A stretch of 47,548 nt of DNA from Frankiales bacterium (GTDB lineage Bacteria; Actinomycetota; Actinomycetes; JAFAQI01): NCBI GenBank assembly GCA_025980465.1, contig JAICXJ010000003.1:1-47548 (forward strand), read 5' to 3'. Shown here in pieces: positions 1-9,698 of the stretch. The notes below the pieces were generated by a model. The model ran no database searches and was not told where the DNA came from. It was given only the letters and a program-made list of their open reading frames with translations. Both the position numbers and the translations under genes were made by a program. How positions within the stretch are numbered: the first letter of the stretch is position 1; each line of letters starts with the position of its first letter.

Positions 1-1232
1 CAACGTGCACACCGATCGCCGTCGCGGATCTCGACCGCTCCGATCTCACTGGCCGGCTCGAAGTCTCGACCCCGTACGACGTAGGCGGCGTGCTTGTCCT
101 CGACGTTCGCTCCGGTGATCCAGGCGCTGCCGGGCACCACGGTGGGATCGACGACAAACCGGATGCCGGTGGCGGCGAGCAGCTGCGGGCCGAGGTAGCC
201 GCGAACGATCTCCGGATGCGCCTTCAGGTCCTCGGCGTCGGCCTGCTCCACCTCGGTGGGCTCGAGCTGACCCGCAATCCGCTTGAGGTCAATCTCCCGG
301 TCGCCCGGCACCCCGACGACCAACAGCTCCCAGTCCGCGCCCGGGGCCCGGGTTTTCAGCACGACGTTCTTCAACGTGTCTGCGGCGGTGAAGTTCTGAC
401 CCGGCTCGATCTCGTTCAGCCGGGCGACGAGGGTGTCGATCGTGGGCGTGTTCGGAGTGTCGAGGACCCTCGACTCGGGATGCACGGAGGGGTCCTGCTT
501 GGCCGGCACCGCGATCTCGACCGCCTCGGTGTTGGCGGTGTAGTCGCAGTTCTCGCACTGAACGAAGGTGTCCTCGCCGAACTCGGCCGGGGCGAGAAAC
601 TCCTCGCTGGCCGAGCCGCCCATCGCCCCGGAGGTCGCGAACGCGATCCGGTAGTCAAGACCCAACCGCTGGAAGATTCGTTGGTAGGCCGCCCGGTGCG
701 CGTCGTAGGAGGCTTGCAGTCCGTCGTCGTCGAGGTCGAAGGAATAGGAGTCCTTCATGACGAACTCGCGAGCCCGGAGCAGGCCGGCTCGGGGCCGCGC
801 CTCGTCGCGGTACTTGGTCTGGATCTGGAACAGGATCAGCGGATAGTCACGGTACGACGACATCTCGCCCTTCACGAGCAGCGTGAAGAGCTCCTCGTGG
901 GTCGGAGCGAGCAGGTAGTCGACATCCTTGCGGTCCTTCAGCCGGAACAGCATGTCGCCGTAGTCGTTCCAGCGTCCGGTCTGCTCGTAGATCTCCCTCG
1001 GGATCAGCGCGGGGAAGTGCACCTCTTGGCCCCCGATACGCGCCATCTCCTCGCGCACGACGTTGGCGACGTTCTCGAAGATCATCTTGCCGAGCGGTAG
1101 CCAGGAGTACACCCCCGGCGAGACCCGGCGGATGTAGCCGGCCCGGACCAGCAGCCGGTGGCTCGGGAGCTCAGCATCCGCGGGGTCGTCACGCAGGGTG
1201 CGCAGGAACAGCGACGACATGCGGCTCAACAT
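1..1232 (-). CDS. proS: Prolyl-tRNA synthetase, bacterial type (3' part missing)
   Basis: Class II aminoacyl-tRNA synthetase that charges tRNA-Pro in the cytoplasm. The minus-strand reading from ATG 1232 begins [20 protein letters not shown] and continues with [36 protein letters not shown] and the class II motif 2 region [21 protein letters not shown] (seen at about residues 130-155). It then enters the YbaK-like editing insertion typical of the bacterial enzyme, where the window ends after about 410 codons; the family is about 570-580 residues. ATG 1232 is preferred over ATG 1220 because family members begin with an equivalent M[17 protein letters not shown] stretch. It lies 21 nt downstream of the GNAT gene and is probably the last gene of that run. 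Confidence 0.95.
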   Translation of the reverse strand, partial: MLSRMSSLFLRTLRDDPADAELPSHRLLVRAGYIRRVSPGVYSWLPLGKMIFENVANVVREEMARIGGQEVHFPALIPREIYEQTGRWNDYGDMLFRLKDRKDVDYLLAPTHEELFTLLVKGEMSSYRDYPLILFQIQTKYRDEARPRAGLLRAREFVMKDSYSFDLDDDGLQASYDAHRAAYQRIFQRLGLDYRIAFATSGAMGGSASEEFLAPAEFGEDTFVQCENCDYTANTEAVEIAVPAKQDPSVHPESRVLDTPNTPTIDTLVARLNEIEPGQNFTAADTLKNVVLKTRAPGADWELLVVGVPGDREIDLKRIAGQLEPTEVEQADAEDLKAHPEIVRGYLGPQLLAATGIRFVVDPTVVPGSAWITGANVEDKHAAYVVRGRDFEPASEIGAVEIRDGDRCAR

Positions 1233-1253
1233 CGGTCAATTAAACAAGGCTGC

Positions 1254-2081
1254 TCAGAACAAGACCGAGGCGAACGTCCCCACCTGCCTGAAACCGACCC
1301 GCTCATAGGAACGGCGAGCGGGCTCGTTGAAGTCGTTCACATACAACGAGACCGTGGGCGCCACATCGCGTAAGCACGCCGCCACAACCGCTGCCATGCC
1401 TGCTACCGAGATGCCGCGGCCCCGAAGCTGCGGGTCGACCCACACTCCCTGGACCTGACATGCCGCCTTCGTCACCGCGCCGACCTCGGCCTTGAAGACG
1501 ATGCGATCGCCGTCGAAACGCGCGAACGCGCGACCAGCCGCGACCAACTCACGAACCCGGGCGCGGTAGAGCGCGCCACCATCCCCCGCGGTCGGCGAGA
1601 CACCGACCTCTTCGGTGAACATCGCGATGCTGGCCGGCAACAGCTTGTCGAGCTCGTCCATCCGCACCCGACGGACCGCGGTGTCGGGCGTCACACGTGG
1701 CTCGCTCGTCGTCGCCAGGAGCGGCTGGGACATCCGGGTCTCACGGGCCGGTCCCCACAACGGCTCGAGCCTCTCCCACATCACCGAGACCATCTCGGCC
1801 GGACCGACGATCGAGGAGCATCGACGCCCCTGCCGCGCCGCGAAGTCCGCGAACGACAGCAACGATGGTCGATCGGCCGCGACCGGCACGAGATTGGCGC
1901 CCGAGTAGCACACAGCGGTGGGTCGGCTGCCCTGCCCATATCCCCACATCTGGGCGCCGAGCCGCTCAGGGCTCAGACCACCTGCATCGACCCGCGAGGC
2001 GACGAAAACGTTCTCGACGGGGGCCTTGTCCAACAGCGCAAGCACGGCGGCCATGTCGCTGTCGTCGAGGACGCGGAGCAT
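1254..2081 (-). CDS. GNAT-family N-acetyltransferase with DUF4081-like N-terminal half
   Basis: 275-residue protein, probably an acetyl-CoA-dependent acyltransferase of unknown substrate. The N-terminal half (about 1-130) resembles the DUF4081 domain that precedes the GNAT domain in actinobacteria. The C-terminal half holds the acetyl-CoA loop: VQGVWVDPQLRGRGISVAGM, with the R-G-R-G-x-S/A signature, followed by VSLYVNDFNEPARRSYERVGF, the usual GNAT beta6-alpha4 end. It lies 11 nt downstream of ispG and matches the position of the GNAT gene Rv2867c next to gcpE in mycobacteria. The domain call is firm; the substrate cannot be inferred. Confidence 0.88.
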   Translation of the reverse strand: MLRVLDDSDMAAVLALLDKAPVENVFVASRVDAGGLSPERLGAQMWGYGQGSRPTAVCYSGANLVPVAADRPSLLSFADFAARQGRRCSSIVGPAEMVSVMWERLEPLWGPARETRMSQPLLATTSEPRVTPDTAVRRVRMDELDKLLPASIAMFTEEVGVSPTAGDGGALYRARVRELVAAGRAFARFDGDRIVFKAEVGAVTKAACQVQGVWVDPQLRGRGISVAGMAAVVAACLRDVAPTVSLYVNDFNEPARRSYERVGFRQVGTFASVLF

Positions 2082-2092
2082 GCGAAGAGTCT

Positions 2093-3250
2093 CTAGGAAA
2101 TCGACACGCTCGGCTCGCCGGAGGTCACGCCGGCGGTTTCCATCTCGGCGGCGATCCGCAACGCCTCTTCGACGAGAGTCTCAACGATCTGCGCCTCCGG
2201 CACCGTCTTGATGACCTCGCCCTTGACGAAGATCTGGCCCTTGCCGTTTCCGGATGCCACGCCGAGATCAGCCTCGCGCGCCTCACCCGGTCCGTTGACC
2301 ACGCAACCCATGACCGCGACCCGCAGTGGGACGGTCATTCCCTCGAGCCCGGCCTGGACCTTCTCGGCCAGTGTGTAGACGTCGACCTGCGCCCGGCCAC
2401 ATGACGGGCAGGACACGATCTCGAGGCGGCGCTCCCGCAAACCGAGTGATTCGAGGATCGCGATACCGACCTTGACCTCTTCCACCGGCGGGGCCGACAG
2501 CGACACCCGGATGGTGTCGCCCACGCCATCCGACAGCAGCGCGCCGAAGGCCACCGCCGACTTGATCGTCCCCTGGAAGATCGGACCGGCCTCGGTCACC
2601 CCGAGGTGAAGCGGGTAGTCGCACCGCTCCGCCAGGTGCCGGTACGCCGACACCATCACGACCGGGTCGTGGTGCTTGACCGAGATCTTGATGTCGCGGA
2701 AGTCGTGCTCCTCGAACAGCGAGCACTCCCACAACGCGCTCTCGACGAGTGCCTCGGGCCGCGGGCCGCCGTAGCGCTCGAGGAAACGCTTGTCGAGCGA
2801 GCCTGCGTTGACCCCGATCCGGATCGGGATGCCCGCATCCTTCGCGGCCTTCGCCACATCTCCGACGCGGCCGTCGAACTCCTTGATGTTGCCCGGGTTC
2901 ACCCGCACGGCGGCGCAGCCGGCATCGATTGCCGCGAAGATGTACCGCGGCTGGAAGTGGATGTCGGCAATGACCGGAATCTGTGAGTGCTTCGCGATCT
3001 CGGGCAGCGCGTCGGCATCGTCCTGGCTCGGCACGGCGACCCGAACGATCTGGCAGCCGGCCGCCGTCAGCTCAGCGATCTGTTGAAGTGTCGCGTTGAC
3101 GTCGGTGGTCTTCGTCGTGGTCATCGACTGGACGCTGATCGGCGCACCACCACCGACGGCGACCCCACCGACGTCGATGCGGCGACTCTGCCGACGGGCT
3201 GCCAGGGACGGCGGAGGAAGCTCCGGCATACCGAGGCTGACCGCGGTCAT
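2093..3250 (-). CDS. ispG: 4-hydroxy-3-methylbut-2-en-1-yl diphosphate synthase (flavodoxin-dependent)
   Basis: 385 residues. IspG/GcpE catalyses the penultimate step of the MEP isoprenoid pathway, converting MEcPP to HMBPP with a [4Fe-4S] cluster. The TIM-barrel part carries [14 protein letters not shown] and [11 protein letters not shown]. The C-terminal iron-sulfur part has the cluster ligands in [11 protein letters not shown] (C-x2-C) and [11 protein letters not shown], followed by [13 protein letters not shown]. Start ATG 3250; it follows the site-2 protease gene by 9 nt. Dxr, an earlier enzyme of the same pathway, is two genes upstream, so the operon joins two MEP steps around a membrane protease, as in other actinobacteria. 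Confidence 0.97.
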   Translation of the reverse strand: MTAVSLGMPELPPPSLAARRQSRRIDVGGVAVGGGAPISVQSMTTTKTTDVNATLQQIAELTAAGCQIVRVAVPSQDDADALPEIAKHSQIPVIADIHFQPRYIFAAIDAGCAAVRVNPGNIKEFDGRVGDVAKAAKDAGIPIRIGVNAGSLDKRFLERYGGPRPEALVESALWECSLFEEHDFRDIKISVKHHDPVVMVSAYRHLAERCDYPLHLGVTEAGPIFQGTIKSAVAFGALLSDGVGDTIRVSLSAPPVEEVKVGIAILESLGLRERRLEIVSCPSCGRAQVDVYTLAEKVQAGLEGMTVPLRVAVMGCVVNGPGEAREADLGVASGNGKGQIFVKGEVIKTVPEAQIVETLVEEALRIAAEMETAGVTSGEPSVSIS

Positions 3251-3259
3251 ATCTCCCTA

Positions 3260-4444
3260 CTACTGCAGGCGGATCGGATTCGTGATGCCGGCGTAGAGAA
3301 GGATCAACGACAGGCCCACAAACACCGCAACCACAGCGTAGGTCAGCGGCAGCACCTTCATGATGTCCACGCGGCCGGGGTCGCGACGGCCGATGGCCCG
3401 ATAGACCCTCGTCCGGGTCTCCTCGAACGCGAGGATCGCGATGTGTCCGCCGTCGAGCGGCAGCAACGGCAGCAGGTTGAACAGGCCGACGAACAGGTTC
3501 AGCTCGGCGAGGATGAGCGCGAGGGTCGCGACGATGTCCTTGACCGAGCCACCTGAGGACGCCACCTGCCCGCTCACCCGCGCCACGTCGACAACGCTCG
3601 CAGCACCCTTCTGATCGCGCGGCTTGCCTTCGACGATCCCAGCGATCTCATGGGGCAACCCGCCGAGCGCGCTTCCGGTCGAGGTGACGAAGTCACCGAG
3701 CACACCGAACGTGCGACCGAATGCTGCGCCCGCGCTGACCGACGCGACGTGCTGAGCCTCTTCGACCCCGATCCGCCCGACCACCTTGTTGCCGACGCGG
3801 GTGGGCACCGGAGTGACGCTGACGGTCCTCACAGCGCCGCCGCGCCTGACGACCACCGTGACCGGGTGGCCCGCGTTGGCCCGTAGGACCGAGCCGAAGT
3901 TGCTGCCGTCGGAGCTGATCGGCTTGCCGTTGATGCTGACGAGCACGTCCCCGGTTCGGAGCTTGCCGTACGCCGGCGCGGCCGGGGTGTTGTTCGCGCA
4001 GGCACCCGAGGGTGCGGTCGAGACGCACTTGCTCACCGACGCGATGGCATATCCGTCGGTGCGGATCGGGTCCTGACCGGTCACGAGGAGGATGCCGAAG
4101 ACCAGCACGATCGCGATGACGAAGTGCATGAACGATCCGGCCGAGAGCACGATCGTGCGCCGCAGCGGCGGCTGCCTGTAGAACGCGCGGTCGGCGTCCT
4201 CCGGCGCGATGTCCTCGAGCACCGTCATGCCCTCGATCTTCACGAAGCCGCCGGCGGGGATGGCTTTGACGCCGTACTCGGTCTCACCGCGCCTCACCGA
4301 CCAGAGGGTCGGACCGAAGCCTACGAAGAATCGTGACGCCTTCATGCCGAACTTCTTCGCGGTCGCGAAATGACCCAGCTCATGCAGCATGACGGAGGCG
4401 AGAAGAGCGATGACGAAGGCGATGACACCGAGCGCGTAGCTCAT
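3260..4444 (-). CDS. rip1: Site-2-type intramembrane zinc metalloprotease (RseP/Rip1 family) with PDZ domain
   Basis: 394-residue polytopic membrane protease of family M50 that cuts transmembrane substrates such as anti-sigma factors. The catalytic motif HELGH sits at residues 21-25 in the first membrane segment. A PDZ domain covers about 130-205 (KLRTGDVLVSINGKPI). The second catalytic signature NLLPLLPLDGGH, which gives the Asp zinc ligand, lies near the C-terminus before the last membrane helix. The start ATG 4444 lies 4 nt after the dxr stop, so co-translation is likely. Position between dxr and ispG equals that of Rv2869c (Rip1) in M. tuberculosis. The physiological substrates are not visible here. 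Confidence 0.94.
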   Translation of the reverse strand: MSYALGVIAFVIALLASVMLHELGHFATAKKFGMKASRFFVGFGPTLWSVRRGETEYGVKAIPAGGFVKIEGMTVLEDIAPEDADRAFYRQPPLRRTIVLSAGSFMHFVIAIVLVFGILLVTGQDPIRTDGYAIASVSKCVSTAPSGACANNTPAAPAYGKLRTGDVLVSINGKPISSDGSNFGSVLRANAGHPVTVVVRRGGAVRTVSVTPVPTRVGNKVVGRIGVEEAQHVASVSAGAAFGRTFGVLGDFVTSTGSALGGLPHEIAGIVEGKPRDQKGAASVVDVARVSGQVASSGGSVKDIVATLALILAELNLFVGLFNLLPLLPLDGGHIAILAFEETRTRVYRAIGRRDPGRVDIMKVLPLTYAVVAVFVGLSLILLYAGITNPIRLQ

Positions 4445-4448
4445 CGCT

Positions 4449-5642
4449 TCACCCCTTCGCCGTCATCGTCCGAGCCCGTTCCCGGGCCCAGTTCTCCGCG
4501 CTTAGTACGTCGGCCAGGGTACGGATGTTCATGAGCGATTCCTGATGCTCGGCAAGCACCGCCGCGATGGTGTCGACGATGTCGAGGTAGCCGATCCGAC
4601 CCGCCGCGAAGGCTGCGACGCACTCCTCGTTGGCGGCGTTGAACACCGCGGGCGCCGTACCGCCGGTCTTGCCGGCCTCACGGGCCAGCTCGACGGCCGG
4701 GAAGGTTGCTGTGTCGAGGGGCTCGAACTCCCAGCTCGCCGCCTTCGACCAGTCGACCGGCAAGGCCGCACCCGCGATGCGGTTCGGCCACGCGAGCGCC
4801 AGCGCGATCGGCAGCCGCATGTCCGGCGGGCTCGCCTGGGCAATCGTCGAGCCGTCCATGAACTCCACCATCGAATGGACGACCGACTGCGGGTGTACGA
4901 CGACATCGATGGCGTCGAAGCCGACGTCGAACAGCCAGTGAGCCTCCAGCAGCTCCAGGCCCTTGTTGACCAGCGTCGCGGAGTTGACGGTGATGACCGG
5001 GCCCATGTCCCAGGTCGGGTGCGAGAGCGCCTGCTCCCTCGTGACATCGGTCAGCTCGGCGCGGGTCCGACCCCGGAACGGGCCGCCGCTCGCGGTGAGG
5101 ATCAGCCGTCGGACGTCGCCGTGATCGCCGGCGCGCAGGCACTGGGCGATCGCGGAGTGCTCCGAGTCGACGGGCACGATCTGCCCGGGCTTGGCGCGCT
5201 CCGCGACCAGCGGGCCGCCGGCAATCAGCGACTCCTTGTTGGCGAGCGCGAGCACCCGGCCGGCATCGAGCGCGGCCAGGGTGGGCGCGAGACCGACCGA
5301 GCCGGTCATGCCATTGAGGACGACGTCGCAGGGCCAACTCGCCACCTCGGCTGCGGCGTCAGCGCCGGCGATCAGCTTCGGGAGCGCGTACTCGCCGCGA
5401 CTGAAGCCGCGGCGCTGCGCCTCGGCGTACAGCGCGAGCTGCAGATCCTCAAGCGCGGTCGGCGATGCCACGCCGACCACTTCGACGGCGAGCTCGATGG
5501 CCTGCGCCGCGAGCAGCTCTGCCCGTTGCCCTCCGGCGGCCAGACCGACGATCCGGAACCGCTCCGGTGCGGCGCGCACGATGTCGATGGCCTGGGTGCC
5601 GACCGAGCCGGTCGAGCCCAGCAGAACGACGTCGCGACTCAC
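4449..5642 (-). CDS. dxr: 1-deoxy-D-xylulose 5-phosphate reductoisomerase
   Basis: 397 residues. It converts DXP to MEP with NADPH, the committed step of the MEP pathway. Motifs: NADPH-binding [16 protein letters not shown] at the N-terminus, NKESLIAGG, the metal and substrate region [19 protein letters not shown], and [20 protein letters not shown] chose GTG 5642 ([15 protein letters not shown]) because the frame is open for another 260 nt upstream, but that extension is arginine/serine-rich low-complexity sequence antisense to the next gene and has no family similarity. The membrane-protein gene ends 43 nt upstream and the rip1 start follows 4 nt downstream. Confidence 0.95.
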   Translation of the reverse strand: MSRDVVLLGSTGSVGTQAIDIVRAAPERFRIVGLAAGGQRAELLAAQAIELAVEVVGVASPTALEDLQLALYAEAQRRGFSRGEYALPKLIAGADAAAEVASWPCDVVLNGMTGSVGLAPTLAALDAGRVLALANKESLIAGGPLVAERAKPGQIVPVDSEHSAIAQCLRAGDHGDVRRLILTASGGPFRGRTRAELTDVTREQALSHPTWDMGPVITVNSATLVNKGLELLEAHWLFDVGFDAIDVVVHPQSVVHSMVEFMDGSTIAQASPPDMRLPIALALAWPNRIAGAALPVDWSKAASWEFEPLDTATFPAVELAREAGKTGGTAPAVFNAANEECVAAFAAGRIGYLDIVDTIAAVLAEHQESLMNIRTLADVLSAENWARERARTMTAKG

Positions 5643-5685
5643 ACCGTCATTGTCGCCGATCGCGGCTCGAACGCTTCGGCAGCGC

Positions 5686-6213
5686 TCAGAGCGCCGGAGA
5701 AGGCGCCGGTGCCGGGTTGAGCATCCGGCTGATCGCACCGCTGCGCACCGCGAGCGCGACGGTGCGGGTGACCACCTCGACCAGCGACATGAGAACCAGG
5801 GCGGCAACCCATGCTTCGCCGCTCGTGATGCCGTGTGCGGCGCTGAATCGCGCGATTGTCGGTGCGCCACCGTGCTGTGCGTAGAGCGAGAACCCAAGCC
5901 GGGCACCGATCCCGATGACCCACAGGCTTGCCGCGAGCCCGGTCGCCTTCGCGACCGGGACCCCGTCGGCGTCGGCGAGCAGCCGGGTGGCGAATCCGCT
6001 GCCGAGGCCGAACAGCAGGCCGACCATGATGCCGCCGACCACGAGGAGCAGGTCGTTTCCTGCCGTCGGGATGCCCCGGAGGTAGTGGGTTGCCGCCCAC
6101 CCGACGATCACCAGCGGCAGGAGCAGCTGCCTGGTCGTCAGCCGCTTCCCGCGAATCTGGCGGACGACGAGCAGGACGAGTGCGGCATTGAGGACGTAGT
6201 CGAGAAGGCTCAT
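5686..6213 (-). CDS. CcdC/DUF1453-like integral membrane protein
   Basis: 175 residues from ATG 6213 ([22 protein letters not shown]). About five hydrophobic segments are visible, starting at residues 5-18, 31-46, 55-75, 95-112 and 130-150. The N-terminal R-Q-I-R-G-K-R-L-T loop, followed by a hydrophobic helix with a Pro, is the pattern of the CcdC/DUF1453 family, whose biochemical role is unknown. The open frame continues upstream of 6213, but that part lies over the divergent promoter region and looks non-coding. It is the first gene of the dxr-rip1-ispG run and shares its upstream region with a plus-strand gene. Confidence 0.7.
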   Translation of the reverse strand: MSLLDYVLNAALVLLVVRQIRGKRLTTRQLLLPLVIVGWAATHYLRGIPTAGNDLLLVVGGIMVGLLFGLGSGFATRLLADADGVPVAKATGLAASLWVIGIGARLGFSLYAQHGGAPTIARFSAAHGITSGEAWVAALVLMSLVEVVTRTVALAVRSGAISRMLNPAPAPSPAL

Positions 6214-6275
6214 GGCGAAAGCATCCCGACCGCCCGGCCTGGTGTCCTCAGCCCAGAGGTGGAGCTCAGGTGGAG

Positions 6276-6304
6276 GTGACCGTCCATCCGTGGACGGGTA
6301 TAGA
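6276..6304 (+). promoter_or_regulatory. Predicted promoter with a palindrome in the spacer
   Basis: A -35-like GTGACC (6276-6281) and a -10-like TATAGA (6299-6304) are separated by exactly 17 nt. The spacer holds an inverted repeat with 7-bp arms, CCGTCCA at 6280-6286 and TGGACGG at 6291-6297, around a 4-nt loop. It lies 22 nt before the ATG of the 80-residue gene. A regulator binding the palindrome would block RNA polymerase. This is inference from sequence only. Confidence 0.5.
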
Positions 6305-6325
6305 GAGGTCCTGGAGGATGAGGCG

Positions 6326-6568
6326 ATGACGGAGCTCGGACCGCTGATGATCGCTGCGCACAACGCCGAGCACGCTGAATACATCGTCCGCTCGCGCGCG
6401 GAGCAGCGTGGGGTGCCGCTGCGGAAGATCGACGTCGCGACCGGTCAGGGCGACATGTGGGTGGTCACCGTCGAGGTGAGCGATACCGCTGACCTGGCCG
6501 CCGCAGCCGACCTGGCCGAGGACACCACGGTCCTGCACTTCGACGGCCACCGGTCGCGCCAGATCTAG
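6326..6568 (+). CDS. Hypothetical 80-residue protein
   Basis: Not recognised. The chosen ATG 6326 (MTELGPLMIAAHNAEHAEYIV) has a clear GGAGG at 6313-6317, 8 nt upstream, and lies behind the predicted promoter at 6276-6304. The frame opens earlier (6212), but that part would overlap the promoter. The product is soluble and acidic, with an alpha/beta pattern: a helix at about 6-26, a strand LRKID, then the strand MWVVTVEV, a second helix and the strand TTVLHF. This could be a small ferredoxin-like fold. It ends convergently with the saccharopine-dehydrogenase-like gene: the two stop codons share the tetranucleotide CTAG. Confidence 0.6.
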   Translation: MTELGPLMIAAHNAEHAEYIVRSRAEQRGVPLRKIDVATGQGDMWVVTVEVSDTADLAAAADLAEDTTVLHFDGHRSRQI

Positions 6569-7791
6569 GCCCCGCTGCCCCCCGGCGTCCGCTCATCGAT
6601 GCCCCACGGAGCGCCGTACTCGGGCAACAGGTCCAGGAACGGTTGCGGGTCGAGGGCCTCCGGACCAACGACGCCGGCGCCCGACCAGATCCCCTCGGCG
6701 ATGAGCTCCAGCGCCACGATCGGATTGACCGCGGTCTGCCAGACCACCGCCTGCGCGCCCCACTTCCGCATGCACTCCTCGTTGTCGGCGACCTGGTAGA
6801 GGTAGACCTCACGCCGGCTGCCGTCCTTGCCGGTTCCGGTGACGAGCGTCCCGGCGCAGGTCCGGCCCTTCATCCGAGGACCGAGGGTTGCCGGGTTCGG
6901 CAGGCAGCCGGCCACCACGTCGCGCGGCGACACCGACGCACCTCCGACGGAGACCGGGGTCGTCGAGTCGAGGCCGAGCTTGTGCAAGGTCCGCAGTACG
7001 TCGATGAACTCCTCACCAAGCCCGTACTTGAACGTCACTCGCCGGGCATCGATCCAGCGGGGCATCAGCAGGACTTCTTCGTGCTCGACGTTGACGCACT
7101 CGACCGGCCCGATCCCTTCCGGGAATTCAAAGAGCTCGGGCTCGCTGAACGGCTCGGTGGTGAACCAGCCGCGGTCCCGCTCCCAGATGACCGGCGGGTT
7201 CAGACACTCCTCAATCGTGGTCCAGATCGAGAAGGTGGGCGCGAAGTCGTAGCCCTCGACGACCAGATCCGCGCCGTCGCGGACGCCGACCTCGTCGACC
7301 GCGGCGAACAGGTTGTCCGCTGCGTAACGCGCGAAGATGTCGGACAGGCCCGGTTCGACCCCGATCCCGGCTAGCGCCAGAACGCCTCGGTTCTCCCAGT
7401 CCTCGGCGCGGGCGAACTGCTCGTCGCCGAGCTTCACCCCGGTCTTCTCGTACGGCGTCTGCGGATGCGGCCGGGACAGCGACATGGCCATGTCGAGATA
7501 CGTCGTGCCGGTCTCGAGGGCGGCGTCGAAGATCGGCATCACGAAACGTGGGTCGCACGCGTTCAGGACTGCGTCGGCCTCCACCGCACGCAACAGCTCG
7601 GCCACCGCGGATCGGTCGCCGGCGTCGAGACGAACGCCCCTGAATCGGTCGTCACGGGTGCCGGCCGCGACCTGCTCGGCCCGCGCCGCGTCGTAGTCAG
7701 CCATCACGACGGCCGAGAACACGTCGCGACGGGCCGCGATCGTGGCAGCCGCGCCGCCGACACCGCCGGCACCGAGCACGACCAGACGCAT
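6565..7791 (-). CDS. Saccharopine dehydrogenase family NAD(P)-dependent oxidoreductase
   Basis: 408 residues from ATG 7791, preceded by GGAGG 4 nt upstream. The N-terminus is a Rossmann fold, MRLVVLGAGGVGGAAATIAARR, with the GxGxxG nucleotide-binding loop. Family features follow: VLNACDPRFVMPIFDAALETG and YLDMAM, then GIGVEPGLSDIFARYA. The family includes saccharopine dehydrogenases, lysine 6-dehydrogenase and carboxynorspermidine dehydrogenase, so a lysine- or polyamine-derived substrate fits the neighbouring aminotransferase and aldehyde dehydrogenases. The exact reaction cannot be told from sequence. It is divergent from the permease gene (139 bp between starts). Confidence 0.82.
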   Translation of the reverse strand: MRLVVLGAGGVGGAAATIAARRDVFSAVVMADYDAARAEQVAAGTRDDRFRGVRLDAGDRSAVAELLRAVEADAVLNACDPRFVMPIFDAALETGTTYLDMAMSLSRPHPQTPYEKTGVKLGDEQFARAEDWENRGVLALAGIGVEPGLSDIFARYAADNLFAAVDEVGVRDGADLVVEGYDFAPTFSIWTTIEECLNPPVIWERDRGWFTTEPFSEPELFEFPEGIGPVECVNVEHEEVLLMPRWIDARRVTFKYGLGEEFIDVLRTLHKLGLDSTTPVSVGGASVSPRDVVAGCLPNPATLGPRMKGRTCAGTLVTGTGKDGSRREVYLYQVADNEECMRKWGAQAVVWQTAVNPIVALELIAEGIWSGAGVVGPEALDPQPFLDLLPEYGAPWGIDERTPGGSGA

Positions 7792-7878
7792 GCCACCTCC
7801 GCAATCAGACCCGGAGGCTAGCAGCGACGGATTGCATCGGTCTGCACCGGATTCCTCGACGGAAACACTTGCCATCGG

Positions 7879-7892
7879 CGCACAAAGGTGCG
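7879..7892. repeat. Short inverted repeat in the divergent promoter region
   Basis: CGCAC and GTGCG flank a 4-nt AAAG spacer, in the 139-bp region between the saccharopine-dehydrogenase-like gene and the permease gene. It could be an operator shared by the two divergent genes. Five-base arms are weak evidence in GC-rich DNA. Confidence 0.3.
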
Positions 7893-7930
7893 ACAACCGT
7901 CGGAGCGCCTAATCAGAGCAAGGGGACAGC

Positions 7931-9622
7931 ATGACGGCAGCCGTCGCAGACCCGCGAGCCGGGACCGGGAAGGGACTGAAAGGGGGCGCACTCGGCCTGT
8001 GGTCGACCGTGGTCGTCGGTGTTGCCTCCACCGCCCCCGCCTACAGCCTGGCGGCAACGCTCGGCTTCATCGTCTTCTTCGTCGGCGTACAGGCGCCGAT
8101 CGTCGCCATCCTGGCCTTCATCCCGATGTGGATGATCTCGATCGGCTACAGCGAGCTGAACAAGAAGGACCCCGACTGTGGGACGAGCTTCACGTGGGCG
8201 ACCCGGATGTTCGGGCCGCGGGTCGGCTGGTACGCAGGCGGCTGGGGAATCGTCGCGTCTGACGTCCTGATCATGGCGAGCCTCGCCCAGATTGCCGGTC
8301 AGTACGTCTTCTTACTGTTCGGCGCCGACGGCATCGGTGGAAACCCGGCGAGCGGCTGGGTACTACTCGTCGGACTGGCGTGGCTCGCGATCATGACCTA
8401 CGTCTGCTACCGCGGCATCGAGGTGTCGGCGAACATGCAGAAGGGTCTGCTGGCGATCGAAGCCAGCATGCTCGTGGTCTTTGCCGTGGTTGCGCTTTTC
8501 AAGGTCGCGACCGGACACGCACCTGCCGTCCACATCAATCCCTCGTGGAGTTGGTTCAACCCGTTGGACATTCCGTCCATCTCCGCATTCGTCGCCGGAC
8601 TGATTCTCATGATCTTCATCTACTGGGGCTGGGACACCGCCGTCACGGTCAATGAGGAGACCAAGGACCCGGCCAGGACTCCGGGCCGAGCGGCGGTGAT
8701 CTCCACCGTGCTCCTGCTGCTGATCTACGCAGTGGTCATCCTCGCCGCGCAGTCGTTTGCTGGTGTCGGCGGCAAGGGGATCGGGCTGGGCAACTCCGAT
8801 AACTCCAACGACGTTCTCAACGTGCTCGGACGCGCGGTGTTCGGCCATTCCGGTCTCGGCACGGTATTCGTCAAGCTGCTGCTGCTGATGGTGCTGAGCT
8901 CAGCCGCGGCATCTACCCAGACCACGATCCTTCCTACCGCGCGCACGACGCTTGCGATGTCGGTCTACCGGGCGATCCCCACGACCTTCGCGAAGGTGCA
9001 CAAGAAGTACCTCACGCCATCGACCTCGACGATCGCGATGGGCCTGGTCTCCGCCGTGCTCTACGTCACGATGAACTACCTCTCGCATGGTCAGGTCATC
9101 AGTGACTCCGTCACGGCATGCGGCGTATTCATCGCGCTCTACTACGGCATCACCGGCTTCGCCTGTGCATGGTGGTACCGCAAGACCTTGACCAGCAGCG
9201 TCCGTGACCTGTTCATGCAGGGCGTCATCCCGGTGCTCGGTGGGCTGATCCTGTTCGTCATCCTCGGCTGGAGCTTCTACCTTGACTGGCTGAGCCCGTA
9301 TGCCAAGAACTACAACTCGGCGGAGGCGAGCTTTACTGGCTGGCAGATGACATTTCCCCCGCATTGGGGAGTCGGCGGTGTGGCAATCCTTGTCGTCCTA
9401 GCAGCGGTCGTCGGTGTTGTTGTCATGGTTGCGTACAACATCGCCAGGCCAGCGTTCTTCCGCGGCGAAGTGCTCAACCGCAACACTCCGACCCTGGTCC
9501 CGGAGTCCACCGGGCTTCCGTCCGGCTTCCCGCCACAGGTCGGCCGCGACGACGTACCAGCTAGTGCGCCCCTCGTCCCGCCGGAGTACGACGAACCAAC
9601 CGGCCCGACGCCCCAGGTCTAG
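7931..9622 (+). CDS. APC-superfamily amino acid/polyamine permease
   Basis: 563-residue integral membrane transporter with about 12-14 hydrophobic segments. The first helix has LGLWSTVVVGVASTAPAYSLAATLGF, the small-residue-rich unwound TM1 typical of the APC fold. The loop with PARTPGRAAVIST matches amino acid permeases. ATG 7931 is preceded by AAGGGGA about 5 nt upstream. The cytoplasmic C-terminal tail is Pro-rich. It probably imports the substrate of the surrounding catabolic genes (polyamine, lysine or omega-amino acid). Downstream lies a palindrome-rich gap that separates it from a convergent dehydrogenase gene. Confidence 0.85.
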   Translation: MTAAVADPRAGTGKGLKGGALGLWSTVVVGVASTAPAYSLAATLGFIVFFVGVQAPIVAILAFIPMWMISIGYSELNKKDPDCGTSFTWATRMFGPRVGWYAGGWGIVASDVLIMASLAQIAGQYVFLLFGADGIGGNPASGWVLLVGLAWLAIMTYVCYRGIEVSANMQKGLLAIEASMLVVFAVVALFKVATGHAPAVHINPSWSWFNPLDIPSISAFVAGLILMIFIYWGWDTAVTVNEETKDPARTPGRAAVISTVLLLLIYAVVILAAQSFAGVGGKGIGLGNSDNSNDVLNVLGRAVFGHSGLGTVFVKLLLLMVLSSAAASTQTTILPTARTTLAMSVYRAIPTTFAKVHKKYLTPSTSTIAMGLVSAVLYVTMNYLSHGQVISDSVTACGVFIALYYGITGFACAWWYRKTLTSSVRDLFMQGVIPVLGGLILFVILGWSFYLDWLSPYAKNYNSAEASFTGWQMTFPPHWGVGGVAILVVLAAVVGVVVMVAYNIARPAFFRGEVLNRNTPTLVPESTGLPSGFPPQVGRDDVPASAPLVPPEYDEPTGPTPQV

Positions 9623-9655
9623 ATCCGATACTCGTAGGGACCGACGACGAGGCTT

Positions 9656-9674
9656 AAGCAATGTGGCATTGCTT
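9656..9674. repeat. Palindrome A1
   Basis: AAGCAATG TGG CATTGCTT: perfect 8-bp arms and a 3-nt centre. It is the longest-armed copy in the window. Its right half is also the first unit of the 19-bp tandem repeat. Confidence 0.9.
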
Positions 9675-9698
9675 GAACGATGTGGCATTGCTTGAACG
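9661..9698. repeat. 19-bp tandem direct repeat, two exact copies
   Basis: The unit ATGTGGCATTGCTTGAACG occurs at 9661-9679 and 9680-9698 without any mismatch, and a partial third unit (ATGTGACC) follows at 9699-9706. The second copy creates an imperfect palindrome A2 (9679-9691) with centre TGG. Exact identity points to a recent duplication by slippage. Confidence 0.9.
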
